A DNA stretch of 36,034 nt from Deltaproteobacteria bacterium (GTDB lineage: Bacteria; Desulfobacterota; Deferrimicrobia; Deferrimicrobiales; Deferrimicrobiaceae): positions 1 to 36,034 of the forward strand of contig JANXQJ010000006.1 in assembly GCA_025356865.1 (NCBI GenBank), read 5' to 3'. Below the pieces are notes generated by a model. It did no database searches. It was not told the origin of the DNA and saw only the letters and a list, made by a program, of their open reading frames with translations. Numbering within the stretch: position 1 is the stretch's first letter; each line of letters starts with the position of its first letter. Made by a program: the position numbers and the translations under genes. Shown here piece after piece: positions 19,076-28,317 of the stretch.

Positions 19076-20207
19076 TTCGAAGACGCTCGAGGGGTTGAAG
19101 AAAGACCTTCGCCCGGTGTTCTCCGCCCGGGTCATCGTGACCGCCTGGCTTCCATGCCTGGCGATCACGACGTTGCATTACCTCGTTCCCCCGCAGTTCG
19201 CCGCGGCCCACGACATCCTGCGCAGGATGTACTACCTCCCGATCCTGTTCGCCGCATTCTCGACCGGATTGCCCGGTGCGATCGCCCTTTCGGTCTTCGC
19301 ATCCCTGTCTTATTTCCCGCACGCCTTCGGCGGATTGATGGCGCATGATCCGGGCGGGATGATCGAGAAGAGTCTCGAGATCGTCCTGCTGAACATCGTG
19401 GCGGTCGTGGCTGGCCTGCTGGTCGATCGCGAGCGCCGGGAACGGGAGAAGCAGGAAAAGCTCGCAGCCCGGTTGTCCGAGTCGCTGGAGGATCAGCGAA
19501 GGATGGAAGCGCAACTGATCCGGGCCGGGAAGCTCGGCGCGTTGGGCGAGATGACGGCGGGGATCGCCCACGAGATCAAGAATCCGCTCCATGCGATGAA
19601 AGGGACGGCCGAGATCGTCCGCGAAGTGACGCCGCGCGACATTCCCGAGAGCCGGATGCTCGATCTCCTCATCGGGGAAATCGACCGGCTCGGCAACGTG
19701 GCGGAGCGATTCCTGTCGTTCGCGAAACCGGCGCCCTCGGATCGGGTCCCGCTCGATTTCCGGAATGTCGTTTCCCGCGTGGTTCCCCTGGTTGACTCGC
19801 AGGCCCGGAAAGCAGGGATCGTGATCGAACCGGAGAACCGCGAGTACAAGTCGAGTCCGGTCGTGATGGGGGACGTGGACCAGCTGACCCAGATTTTCCT
19901 CAACATCGCTCTCAACGGCATCCAGGCGATGGCGCCGGCGGGCGAAGGGCGTCTTCGATTCGCCATCCGGGAGGAGAGGCAGGGGGGCAGGAAATATGTC
20001 ACGCTTGCCTTGTCGAACGACGGACCGCCCATACCGGAAGACCAGCTCGAAAAGATCTTCGACCCCTTCTTCACGACCAAGGATGACGGAACCGGATTGG
20101 GATTGTCCGTTTGTTCTCGTATCGCCGATCAGCACGAAGGGATACTGGCCGTCAGGAATCTCCCGGGAAGCGGCGTCGAGTTCTCGCTCACGCTCCCCGC
20201 GGTATGA
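19068..20207 (+). CDS. membrane sensor histidine kinase
   Basis: ATG overlaps the RR stop; TM region with YYLPILFAAFSTGLPGAIALSVFASLSYFPHAF; H-box GIAHEIKNPLHAMKG; HATPase G-box GTGLGLSVC. Confidence 0.92.
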   Translation: MSDSKTLEGLKKDLRPVFSARVIVTAWLPCLAITTLHYLVPPQFAAAHDILRRMYYLPILFAAFSTGLPGAIALSVFASLSYFPHAFGGLMAHDPGGMIEKSLEIVLLNIVAVVAGLLVDRERREREKQEKLAARLSESLEDQRRMEAQLIRAGKLGALGEMTAGIAHEIKNPLHAMKGTAEIVREVTPRDIPESRMLDLLIGEIDRLGNVAERFLSFAKPAPSDRVPLDFRNVVSRVVPLVDSQARKAGIVIEPENREYKSSPVVMGDVDQLTQIFLNIALNGIQAMAPAGEGRLRFAIREERQGGRKYVTLALSNDGPPIPEDQLEKIFDPFFTTKDDGTGLGLSVCSRIADQHEGILAVRNLPGSGVEFSLTLPAV

Positions 20208-20436
20208 AACCTCGATTGATCGAAATTACATTTCTGTCCCACTCTCGATCCGCTCGGAACGAAACTCCCAAGTCGATCATCTGAATAGTCGAACGAAGGT
20301 TGAGGATGAGGAAGGTGCGCTGCATTAAGGAGCGCGACCCATCTGGACGTATGGCCTGTCAGCTCTTATGAATGCAACCCGTAATAACGACCCAACCGGC
20401 GGGCGATGGGCTCGCGAAAGTGGAGAGGAGATGGTA

Positions 20437-21903
20437 ATGGCTGTGAAGAAATGGGTGATGCGCGCGATTCTCATCGTAGGGATCGCATCGGGGCTCGCCG
20501 CCTGCGGTGGCGGAGGGGGGACCGCTCCGGCCGGAAGCACCGTCACGATCCAGGGCACGGTGCCGGGGTCGGTGTTCGTGGCCGTCGACAACGATACGAA
20601 CACGGAAGTCGTGCGCGCCACCGCCTCCGGAACGCCGAAGACGTTCTCGATGACGATCCCGACAGGGAAGAAGTACCGCTTCTACCTGATGGAGAACGAA
20701 TCCGCCGGCTCCGGCGCTCGTGTCTACCCCTACTTTGTCGGCGCGACGAACATTTTCAATATGAGCGACAACGTCATGGGGCAGACGATCAACCTCGGTA
20801 CGGTAGCTCCGGATTTCACCACCGGCAACGCGTCGTCCACCAGCAGTCCGATGACCCACGCCGGCGTCACCGGAATGGGGGCGAGCGCGGCCATGCCAGC
20901 GTCGCTCTCGAGCGCGATGTACGCGATGGACAACCTTGCGGGGACATGGCACTACAACGTCCTTTCGAGTTCCGGGACGATGAGCTGGAGCCACGGTTCC
21001 CTTGCGGTGGACAATGCGGGCATAGGAACGATGACCGGCGTCGTGCGCAACGGCGCCTCGATGCCGAATCTCGACAACATTCCCTACACGATGTCGCAAG
21101 GGGGAATGCTCCATTCGTCGGACGACAACACCTTCCAGGGCGTGATGTCGAAGGACATGAGCCTCTTCATGGCCACGTTCACCGACAACACGGGCGGATA
21201 CAGCATGATGATCGCCCAGAAGCGCGGCGGTTCCTTTGCGTCGACCGACATGAACGGCACGTGGCAGTTCCACCGCATGACCGCGGCGTCCGACAACCTG
21301 ACCTCCGGCTGGGCGTACGGAAGCATGACCATATCTGCCGGAAGCGGGCTGATCGGTTCGATTACGACCAGCAACGGCAGCAGCGCGGAGATCGGCCGCA
21401 CCTTCACCTTCTCCATGGACGGTAGCGGCGTCATGACCGAGTCCGGGGATGCGTCCTTCAACGGCGCCATGTCGGCGGGCAAGGACATGATCGTCTCGAC
21501 GGACAACGGCGCAAATGGGCCGGAGATGTGGATCCTCGTCCGGTCGGGCGCTTCCTTCACGATGGCGGACATGGCGGGCGACTGGATGATGAACGGCCTC
21601 ATTGCCGGCAACGCGGGCTCGCGCGACTGGATGAACGGCCAGTCGGTCATGACCGCCGCGGGCCAGATGACCCTTCCCCAGATGATGGGGCACGGCGGCG
21701 CGATGTCCATGGCGCAGTCGACGCTCAGCATGAACTCCGGCGGCGCGGTTACGATGACGGGGATGAGCAGCGGCATGGGCGGCATGATGGGTTCCACAGT
21801 CACCCAGACGTACCACGCCACGATGTCGCCTTCGAAAACCCTGCTGGTGTCGACGTACTCGGACGGGACGGGAGGCCATCGGCTGACGGTGCAGCTGAAG
21901 TAG
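20437..21903 (+). CDS. large Met/Ser/Gly-rich lipoprotein of unknown function
   Basis: Lipobox ASGLAAC-GGGGG; many Met including MMGHGGAMSMAQSTLSMNSGG..MTGMSSGMGGMMG; GAGAGGAG SD. Long minus-strand ORF overlaps but lacks protein-like features. Confidence 0.8.
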   Translation: MAVKKWVMRAILIVGIASGLAACGGGGGTAPAGSTVTIQGTVPGSVFVAVDNDTNTEVVRATASGTPKTFSMTIPTGKKYRFYLMENESAGSGARVYPYFVGATNIFNMSDNVMGQTINLGTVAPDFTTGNASSTSSPMTHAGVTGMGASAAMPASLSSAMYAMDNLAGTWHYNVLSSSGTMSWSHGSLAVDNAGIGTMTGVVRNGASMPNLDNIPYTMSQGGMLHSSDDNTFQGVMSKDMSLFMATFTDNTGGYSMMIAQKRGGSFASTDMNGTWQFHRMTAASDNLTSGWAYGSMTISAGSGLIGSITTSNGSSAEIGRTFTFSMDGSGVMTESGDASFNGAMSAGKDMIVSTDNGANGPEMWILVRSGASFTMADMAGDWMMNGLIAGNAGSRDWMNGQSVMTAAGQMTLPQMMGHGGAMSMAQSTLSMNSGGAVTMTGMSSGMGGMMGSTVTQTYHATMSPSKTLLVSTYSDGTGGHRLTVQLK

Positions 21904-21925
21904 CGACGAGCGGTAGGGATCGGTG

Positions 21926-21963
21926 GAAGCCGGGTTTCGCCGGGTGGCGGAGCCCGGCTTTTT
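21926..21963 (+). terminator. rho-independent terminator
   Basis: AAGCCGGG ... CCCGGCTT followed by TTT(G)TT. Confidence 0.8.
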
Positions 21964-22060
21964 GTTCGTGTGCCAGGCTTGACCCGCAGCGCCGTGGCCG
22001 GCGCTACCCGCAGTCGTAACGCCCAGGTGGTTTCCGAACAGAGGCATCGGTCAGCCAGCC

Positions 22061-22097
22061 AAAGAAGTTTCTTCTGCCCTGTCGAAGGATATTCTTC
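22061..22097. promoter_or_regulatory. putative enhancer (UAS) pair for sigma54 promoter 2
   Basis: AAAGAAGTTTCTTC (22061-22074) and GAAGGATATTCTTC (22084-22097), 23 bp apart. Confidence 0.6.
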
Positions 22098-22140
22098 AAA
22101 GGGAAAACCGCTTTCCGGAATCCGCCCGAAATATCAGTCG

Positions 22141-22153
22141 CAACATATTGATA
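22141..22153 (-). promoter_or_regulatory. IHF consensus site
   Basis: Minus strand TATCAATATGTTG matches WATCAANNNNTTR exactly; lies between UAS and -24/-12 element. Confidence 0.65.
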
Positions 22154-22181
22154 TCACACGATGTTGCCTCACCTGTTTCCT

Positions 22182-22197
22182 TGGCATGTCGGTTGCT
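22182..22197 (+). promoter_or_regulatory. sigma54 (-24/-12) promoter 2
   Basis: TGGCATGTCGGTTGCT: GG-N10-GC with TTGCT -12 element; 65 nt before ATG 22247. Confidence 0.82.
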
Positions 22198-22246
22198 TTT
22201 GTTCCTGATAGCTGGATTCATACCGACATCCGAAGGTGGCATTGCC

Positions 22247-22726
22247 ATGAAAAGGGAAGCTTGGATCAAAGGCATCGTCGTCGCTGGAATCGTCGCACTC
22301 GCGTCGATCGTCGCCGCGCCATCCAGCATTGCCAGCAGCAACCGTTCCGCCGTCTCGCTTGGCGTGAAGCTCTTCGACGGGCGAACGGGACCGTGGATTT
22401 CGGAAGCCAGGTTGCAGGATTCGAAGGCGCTGACGGCCGAAGCGCGCTCGGCGGGAAAGACGGGGTCGATCTCTCCCGGAACGTACCATCTGGATCTGGT
22501 CGTCGCCCGTCTTCTCCCGAAGACGCCGCTTCCGGTCCATGGAGTGAAGGGCACGGTCATGGTCACGCTTCCGGACGGGAAGCAGATCAGCCATGAGCTT
22601 GCCTCACTAGATGGGCATCTCGGCACGGACCTGACGATGGCGCAGGCAGGTGACTACCGGTTTGCCATTCGCATCACCGAGGGAGAACAGGCGGGGACGT
22701 CGACCTTCGGATACACCGTTCGGTAG
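22247..22726 (+). CDS. exported 'GxxGxW' family protein, paralog A
   Basis: Signal peptide VVAGIVALASIVAAPSSIAS; DGRTGPWISEARLQDSKALTAEARS ... GTVMVTLPDGKQ ... GHLGTDLTMAQAGDYRFAIRITEGEQAGTSTFGYTVR; aligns with B and C. Confidence 0.8.
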   Translation: MKREAWIKGIVVAGIVALASIVAAPSSIASSNRSAVSLGVKLFDGRTGPWISEARLQDSKALTAEARSAGKTGSISPGTYHLDLVVARLLPKTPLPVHGVKGTVMVTLPDGKQISHELASLDGHLGTDLTMAQAGDYRFAIRITEGEQAGTSTFGYTVR

Positions 22727-22746
22727 TGGACCTCGCGAGGTTGACG

Positions 22747-22786
22747 GCGACGCCGGATGCGATGGATCGGGAGCATCCGGCGTCGC
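22747..22786 (+). terminator. strong hairpin after paralog A
   Basis: GCGACGCCGGATGC-N12-GCATCCGGCGTCGC, 14 perfect bp, followed by TGTTT. Confidence 0.6.
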
Positions 22787-22793
22787 TGTTTCC

Positions 22794-22829
22794 GGGGAAT
22801 ATCCGGCAGCTTGATGAAGATTATCCTTC
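22794..22829. promoter_or_regulatory. putative enhancer (UAS) pair for sigma54 promoter 3
   Basis: GAAGATTATCCTTC (22816-22829) and weaker GGGGAATATCCGGC (22794-22807), 22 bp apart. Confidence 0.55.
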
Positions 22830-22914
22830 AATGCGCATTCAGTCGGATGGCTTCACCAGCTCATGCTTGTCCGTAACTGACTGTAAATACGCGTGTTGTA
22901 CGGGAACGAATAAA

Positions 22915-22930
22915 TGGCACGCCGGGTGCA
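22915..22930 (+). promoter_or_regulatory. sigma54 (-24/-12) promoter 3
   Basis: TGGCACGCCGGGTGCA: identical to promoter 1 for 15 nt; 54 nt before ATG 22969. Confidence 0.82.
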
Positions 22931-22968
22931 ATGATCCCGGGAAAACGAAGTCGGGGAGGATTCCCAAG

Positions 22969-23475
22969 ATGCACGGAGTCAAGGTTCAGAGAAAGTTCAT
23001 GGTCGTCGCGGCGCTTCTCATGATCGGCTTCGCCGTATCCGCTCACGCCGGCGCCCTCGACGGGTTGTTCAAGAAATCGCCGGCCGAAGCCGCAAAAGAG
23101 GCAGGCGTGGTCGAAACGGCCGACGCGGTGAAGATCCCGCTGAAGACGCTGGATTCGGGCAAGGCGCTCTTCCTCCAGATCGAGTCCGAAGGGCGTCCCT
23201 ACTACTACTTCGCGCTCAAGAGCAAGGACGGCAAGTATCACGCCTCGCTCGACGCCTGCGATGTCTGCTTCCGGGCGAACCGGGGCTACCGGCAGGAAGG
23301 CGACGATCTCGTGTGCAACAACTGCAACCAGAAGTTCGCCGCCGTGAAGCTTGGCGAGGCCAAGGGCGGTTGCAATCCCCACGCGCTCCAGCACACGGTC
23401 GAAGGGCAGTCCATGGTGATCCGGAAGGCGGACATCCTCGCCGGCAAGAATTACTTCCAGCGGAAGCGTTCCTGA
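22969..23475 (+). CDS. DUF2318-type Fe-S-like domain exported protein
   Basis: Signal peptide; SLDACDVCFRANRGYRQEGDDLVCNNCNQKFAAVKLGEAKGGCNPHALQHTVEGQSMVIRKADI. Confidence 0.85.
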   Translation: MHGVKVQRKFMVVAALLMIGFAVSAHAGALDGLFKKSPAEAAKEAGVVETADAVKIPLKTLDSGKALFLQIESEGRPYYYFALKSKDGKYHASLDACDVCFRANRGYRQEGDDLVCNNCNQKFAAVKLGEAKGGCNPHALQHTVEGQSMVIRKADILAGKNYFQRKRS

Positions 23476-23506
23476 AAGAACCGGACGAAGGCGAGAGGGC
23501 ATCTTC

Positions 23507-24658
23507 ATGAACATCCGTAAGCTGGCCTGGAAAAACCTGTTCCGCCGCAAGTCGCGTGCGCTGTTCACCGGCCTGGGCATTTTCCTGGGAATCGGGACGT
23601 TCGTCGCGATCTCGTCGATCACCATGCGCATGGAAGGGGCCGTCCGGGACAAGCTCGACAAGTTCGGCGCCAACATCCTGGTCACGCCGCGCACGGAACA
23701 GCTCTCCCTGGGGTTCGGCGACATCTCGCTCGGCGGGACCCAGGTGGCGCATGCGCAGTTGACCGGTACCGACGAGAAGTCGATCCGTTCGATCTCGCTT
23801 TCGGAGCGGCTCCGGATGGTCGTTCCCTACTTTCTGACTGCGGCCGACGCGTCGGGAAAGAACCTGGTGTGGATGGGGATCCGGCCGAAGGATATCGCCG
23901 AGTCCCGGCCCTGGTGGAAAGTGCAGGGGGCCGAACTGTCCGCCCCCGGCGAGATCCTGCTCGGTTCCGAGGCGGCGGTTGCGCTCGACAAGGGGCCCGG
24001 CGGAACGGTCGAAGCGGGCGGAAAGACGTTCCGGGTCGCGGGGGTTCTGCATCCGACCGGGGAAAAGGAAGACGGGATGATCATCGCCGGGCTCGACGAC
24101 GTCCGTTCGCTCGCAGGCTCCCCCGACGGCGTCACCTTCTTCGAGGTGGCCGCGCTGTGCAAGGACTGCCCGGTCGAGGACATCGTCGCCGAGATCAGCA
24201 CGAAGCTGCCGGGCGCCAAGGTGTCCGCGATCCGCTCGGTCGTGGAGAGCCGGAAGGCGGCCGTCGATCAGTTCCGACGGCTGGGTCTGGGCGTCTCGGC
24301 GATCGTTCTCGCGATCGGGGGGCTCATGGTCTTCGTGACGATCATGGGGAACGTGCAGGAACGCACGCGCGAGATCGGCATCCTGCGCGCGGTCGGCTTC
24401 CGCCGCCGGTCGATCCAGTCGCTGTTGTTCTGGGAAACGGGATGGATCGCGCTCGCCGCATCCGTTTCGGGAGGGGTTCTCGGGTCGGTCGCAGCTTTCG
24501 CGGGAGCACCGCTATTCGGGGCCGAGCGGGGCAGGATCGAGGTTGTCCCCATCCTGGTCGGAACGGCGATCGGTCTCGCGCTAGGGCTGCTCGGGACGGT
24601 GCCTCCCGCGCGCCGCGCTGCGTCTCTTTCCCCGATCGAAGCCATTCGAAGCCTGTGA
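23507..24658 (+). CDS. ABC transporter permease, FtsX/MacB family
   Basis: LAWKNLFRRKSRALFTGLGIFLGIGTFVAISSI ... VQERTREIGILRAVGFRRRSI ... PPARRAASLSPIEAIRSL. Confidence 0.9.
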   Translation: MNIRKLAWKNLFRRKSRALFTGLGIFLGIGTFVAISSITMRMEGAVRDKLDKFGANILVTPRTEQLSLGFGDISLGGTQVAHAQLTGTDEKSIRSISLSERLRMVVPYFLTAADASGKNLVWMGIRPKDIAESRPWWKVQGAELSAPGEILLGSEAAVALDKGPGGTVEAGGKTFRVAGVLHPTGEKEDGMIIAGLDDVRSLAGSPDGVTFFEVAALCKDCPVEDIVAEISTKLPGAKVSAIRSVVESRKAAVDQFRRLGLGVSAIVLAIGGLMVFVTIMGNVQERTREIGILRAVGFRRRSIQSLLFWETGWIALAASVSGGVLGSVAAFAGAPLFGAERGRIEVVPILVGTAIGLALGLLGTVPPARRAASLSPIEAIRSL

Positions 24659-24672
24659 GGGAGAAAACATCC

Positions 24673-25404
<732 letters not shown>

Positions 25405-25414
25405 GAGCGAGATC

Positions 25415-25639
25415 ATGGAAGTTGAAACGGGCAAGCCGGTCAGAACCACACGGAGCTGGTTCCTTTCCATCCTCGTTGCGGTTCTTCTTTCCGTCACGAT
25501 GACCTGGTTTCTGAGCAAGGCGTTTCGTCCTGTAACAATCGGCAATGCCGCACTTGTCGGTGGCTGTCAGGGCGGTGGATGCTGCGGAGCCGATACCGAT
25601 AAGGAAGCGAATGCAAGCACCGGGACGGTGGCCAAATGA
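25415..25639 (+). CDS. small single-TM protein with GGCQGGGCCG Cys motif
   Basis: SWFLSILVAVLLSVTMTWFLSKAF TM followed by ALVGGCQGGGCCGADTD; packed between ATPase and next gene (ATGA overlap downstream). Confidence 0.7.
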   Translation: MEVETGKPVRTTRSWFLSILVAVLLSVTMTWFLSKAFRPVTIGNAALVGGCQGGGCCGADTDKEANASTGTVAK

Positions 25640-26202
25640 CCCCGACCCCTAGAAAGGCATCGGTTTATGCGGGCATCCCCCTCATCACCTTCCTGTTGAG
25701 CGTCGTGCCGGCGTCTGCCATGTCCGGAATGGATCACGGTGGTCATGGGGGGAGCGGATCCGGCGGGATGAACACGGGGGGCTTCGGCGGGCACGGACAT
25801 GGAGCAACCGACGACCCGCAACCGACCGTATCTCGCGGATATTCCGACGTCTATTTTGGGACCCTCGGTCCCTGGCATGCCGAAGGGATCATAGAAGATC
25901 ACAGGCGGGAATCGCATTCTTCGGAGCAGTCGATGGAAGCGCCTCCGACGACTTCCCGGCACATTTCCTTCGCGCTGCGCGACGACCGGAACGGCAAACC
26001 GCTTAAGGGCGCAGCGGGAAAGGTCACCGTAACCGGTCCGGACGGGCGGACGCAGGCGTATCCGATGGTTTCGGGAAATGACGGACGGATCGGAGCCGAT
26101 CTCGATATGTCAGTTCCGGGTGCTCGTTACGACGTGAAGGTCGAGATCACCTCCGGGGAAGAAACCGCATCGACTGCATTCCCCTGCTGGGGAAAACAGT
26201 GA
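25636..26202 (+). CDS. exported 'GxxGxW' family protein, paralog B, His/Met-rich N-terminus
   Basis: Signal peptide, MSGMDHGGHGGSGSGGMNTGGFGGHGHG, FGTLGPWHAEGIIEDHR ... GKVTVTGPDGRTQ ... GRIGADLDMSVPGARYDVKVEITSGEETASTAF. Confidence 0.78.
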   Translation: MTPTPRKASVYAGIPLITFLLSVVPASAMSGMDHGGHGGSGSGGMNTGGFGGHGHGATDDPQPTVSRGYSDVYFGTLGPWHAEGIIEDHRRESHSSEQSMEAPPTTSRHISFALRDDRNGKPLKGAAGKVTVTGPDGRTQAYPMVSGNDGRIGADLDMSVPGARYDVKVEITSGEETASTAFPCWGKQ

Positions 26203-26216
26203 GGGAGAAATCTGCG

Positions 26217-26480
26217 ATGAGGGTGCGCAACGAGAGGGGAGAGGCGGTTCTCCTGGTTCTGATGGGCGTCATGATGCTCGGAATGGCCGGGATGTGGTTA
26301 TTCGGGCACGATAGTTATATGATGCACACAGGCGGCGGAACGCACCATCAAGTCGAAAGCACGAAACCGGAAAAGGCATCGCGCTCCGAAGTTGCCCCTC
26401 ATCCCGAGACGATGAAGATGGGGCCGCATGAAGACTCGGAATCCCCATCCGACATAAAGGAGCAGAACGTCCACGAATAG
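26217..26480 (+). CDS. small Met/His-rich membrane protein
   Basis: MRVRNERGEAVLLVLMGVMMLGMAGMWLFGHDSYMMHTGGGTHHQ; GAGGGAG SD. Confidence 0.6.
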   Translation: MRVRNERGEAVLLVLMGVMMLGMAGMWLFGHDSYMMHTGGGTHHQVESTKPEKASRSEVAPHPETMKMGPHEDSESPSDIKEQNVHE

Positions 26481-26512
26481 TCGAGGAAAATGCTGCCTGG
26501 AGGAACCCACGG

Positions 26513-26764
26513 ATGGTCCGGGTATTTTCGGTGTACCGGGTGGACCGGACAACGGGTCTTACGGAAGCCGTCGGATGCATCCTCGAACGGCGAGACAAGG
26601 ACAGGCATCGTCCCCTCCGATCGCAACTGGCCGTCGAGGCGCGCAGCGTTTTCGGTCTGGACGATGACGAATGCATCCGGATCGTCCCGGAACACCCTGT
26701 AGACACGGAGAGAACGGAAGAAACAACATTGTCGTTCGGCAGGATCACGATCATTTCCCGGTAA
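26513..26764 (+). CDS. conserved-looking small hypothetical protein
   Basis: MVRVFSVYRVDRTTGLTEAVGCILERRDKDR...; GGAGG about 10 nt upstream. Confidence 0.55.
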   Translation: MVRVFSVYRVDRTTGLTEAVGCILERRDKDRHRPLRSQLAVEARSVFGLDDDECIRIVPEHPVDTERTEETTLSFGRITIISR

Positions 26765-26925
26765 GGGATATATCAGGGATCGGAGCCCCTTAAGGGCGCG
26801 TGGAAATTACCGGATCACTCGGATGGTGGTTAAAGAATTGTCATGGATAATCCGAATAAAACGTTATGACGACCAGCACCGATCCGCCCGTTGAGATGAC
26901 GGCGATGGAGAGGAGAACGAAAACG

Positions 26926-28317
26926 ATGTCCAATGATAGGCACAAGTCGCGGGGTCCGAGTCCGGAGAGGATCGTCGCGCGTTTCACGGTTGCGGCGCTG
27001 GCCGCCCTCGTCCTGATCTCGATGGGCGGAGGTGCCCGTGCTGCGGAGACGGGTCCGACGGAAGCGCTCGACCGGAAGGTCGCGCAGGGGCCGACGCCGG
27101 CCGACATCGCGTCCTATGCATACCAGGCCAACCCCATGATCCAGGCTGCTCGCTCCCGCTGGCGCGCGACGGCCGAGAAGTACCGGATCGACACTTCCTG
27201 GGACAACCCCGAACTCATGGTCGAAGGGATGCGCATGGTCGGATCGCAGGGAATGGCGACCGCGACCGACGCCAACGGCATGCCGGTTGCCGGGAGCCAG
27301 CCTTCCTCCCCGAAGAACGACTGGACGGTCCGGCTGACCCAGCCGATCCCTCTGCCCGGCAAGCTGGGACGCGCAGGCGACATCGCGCAGGCCGACGCGC
27401 GGATCGCGAGGTTTCAGCTCGACGCGGCGGTCCGCGACGTTCTGGTCCAGCTCCGGGAGTCTTATCACGAACTGCTCTACCTCCGCGATGCGAAGCGGAT
27501 CGCGGAGCAGAACAAGGAACTGCTGGATCAGTTGCGCAAGGTCGGCGAGGGCGCCTATGCGATGAACCGGGCCGCGCTGGTCGACGTGATGAAGGCGCAG
27601 GCGCAGTCCGGGCAGCTTCTCTACGACGGGCTGCTCCTCGACGAACTCGAAAAGACAGAGAAGACGCGTATGAACGGCCTGCTCAATCGTCCCGCCGAGG
27701 CTGCGATCGGTCCTCCCGCCGACGTCCCCGTCCGTCCGCTGGCCTACACCATCGACGAGATCCAGTCCGCCGCGGGAACGAACCTCGAGGAGAACCGGAT
27801 CGCGCAAGCCAATGTCGAGAAGGCGCAGTCGATGCTGTCGCTCACGCGGTACGAGACGCTGCCCGAGTTCAGCCTCGGCGGCTCCTACGGCACCGATCGG
27901 GGCGACAAGCAGGTCGGCGTCCAGGTGGGCGTGATGCTCCCGATCTGGTACGGCAAGAACGCGGGGCGCCTGGGCGCGGCTCGGGCCGATGTCGAGACGA
28001 TGCAGGCGATGAAGACTTCCCAGGTCAACGAGACGCGCACGATTGTTCGTGACACGTTCTTCCGCCTCCAGAATGCCGACCGGTTGGTTAGGCTCTACCG
28101 GGACGACCTGGTTCCTCAAGCTTCGAGGGCGATCGAGAGTGCCGAGACGCTCTACAAGCAGGGACAGGGAGCTTTCAGCGATTACGTCGAGACGCAGTCG
28201 ACTTTCTATTCCTTCCAGCTTTCGCTGGCGCGCGCGAAGGCCGATTACGGGAAGTGGCTCGCGCGGTTGGAAAAACTCGCCGGCAAATCGTTGGCCGACC
28301 GGGAGGTGGCCAAATGA
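26926..28317 (+). CDS. TolC-family outer membrane efflux protein 1
   Basis: Track ORF from 26866; preferred start MSNDRHKSRG at 26926 with GGAGAGGAG upstream; RLTQPIPLPGKLGRAGDIAQADARIARFQLDAAVRDVLVQLRESYHELLYLRDA; LPEFSLGGSYGTDRG. Confidence 0.88.
   Translation: MSNDRHKSRGPSPERIVARFTVAALAALVLISMGGGARAAETGPTEALDRKVAQGPTPADIASYAYQANPMIQAARSRWRATAEKYRIDTSWDNPELMVEGMRMVGSQGMATATDANGMPVAGSQPSSPKNDWTVRLTQPIPLPGKLGRAGDIAQADARIARFQLDAAVRDVLVQLRESYHELLYLRDAKRIAEQNKELLDQLRKVGEGAYAMNRAALVDVMKAQAQSGQLLYDGLLLDELEKTEKTRMNGLLNRPAEAAIGPPADVPVRPLAYTIDEIQSAAGTNLEENRIAQANVEKAQSMLSLTRYETLPEFSLGGSYGTDRGDKQVGVQVGVMLPIWYGKNAGRLGAARADVETMQAMKTSQVNETRTIVRDTFFRLQNADRLVRLYRDDLVPQASRAIESAETLYKQGQGAFSDYVETQSTFYSFQLSLARAKADYGKWLARLEKLAGKSLADREVAK

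Noticed and set aside
20308-20325. GAGGAAGGTGCGCTGCAT as a sigma54 promoter for the Met-rich lipoprotein
   Set aside because: Has GG-N10-GC but -24 element is poor and no GAAG-N6-CTTC repeat lies upstream.
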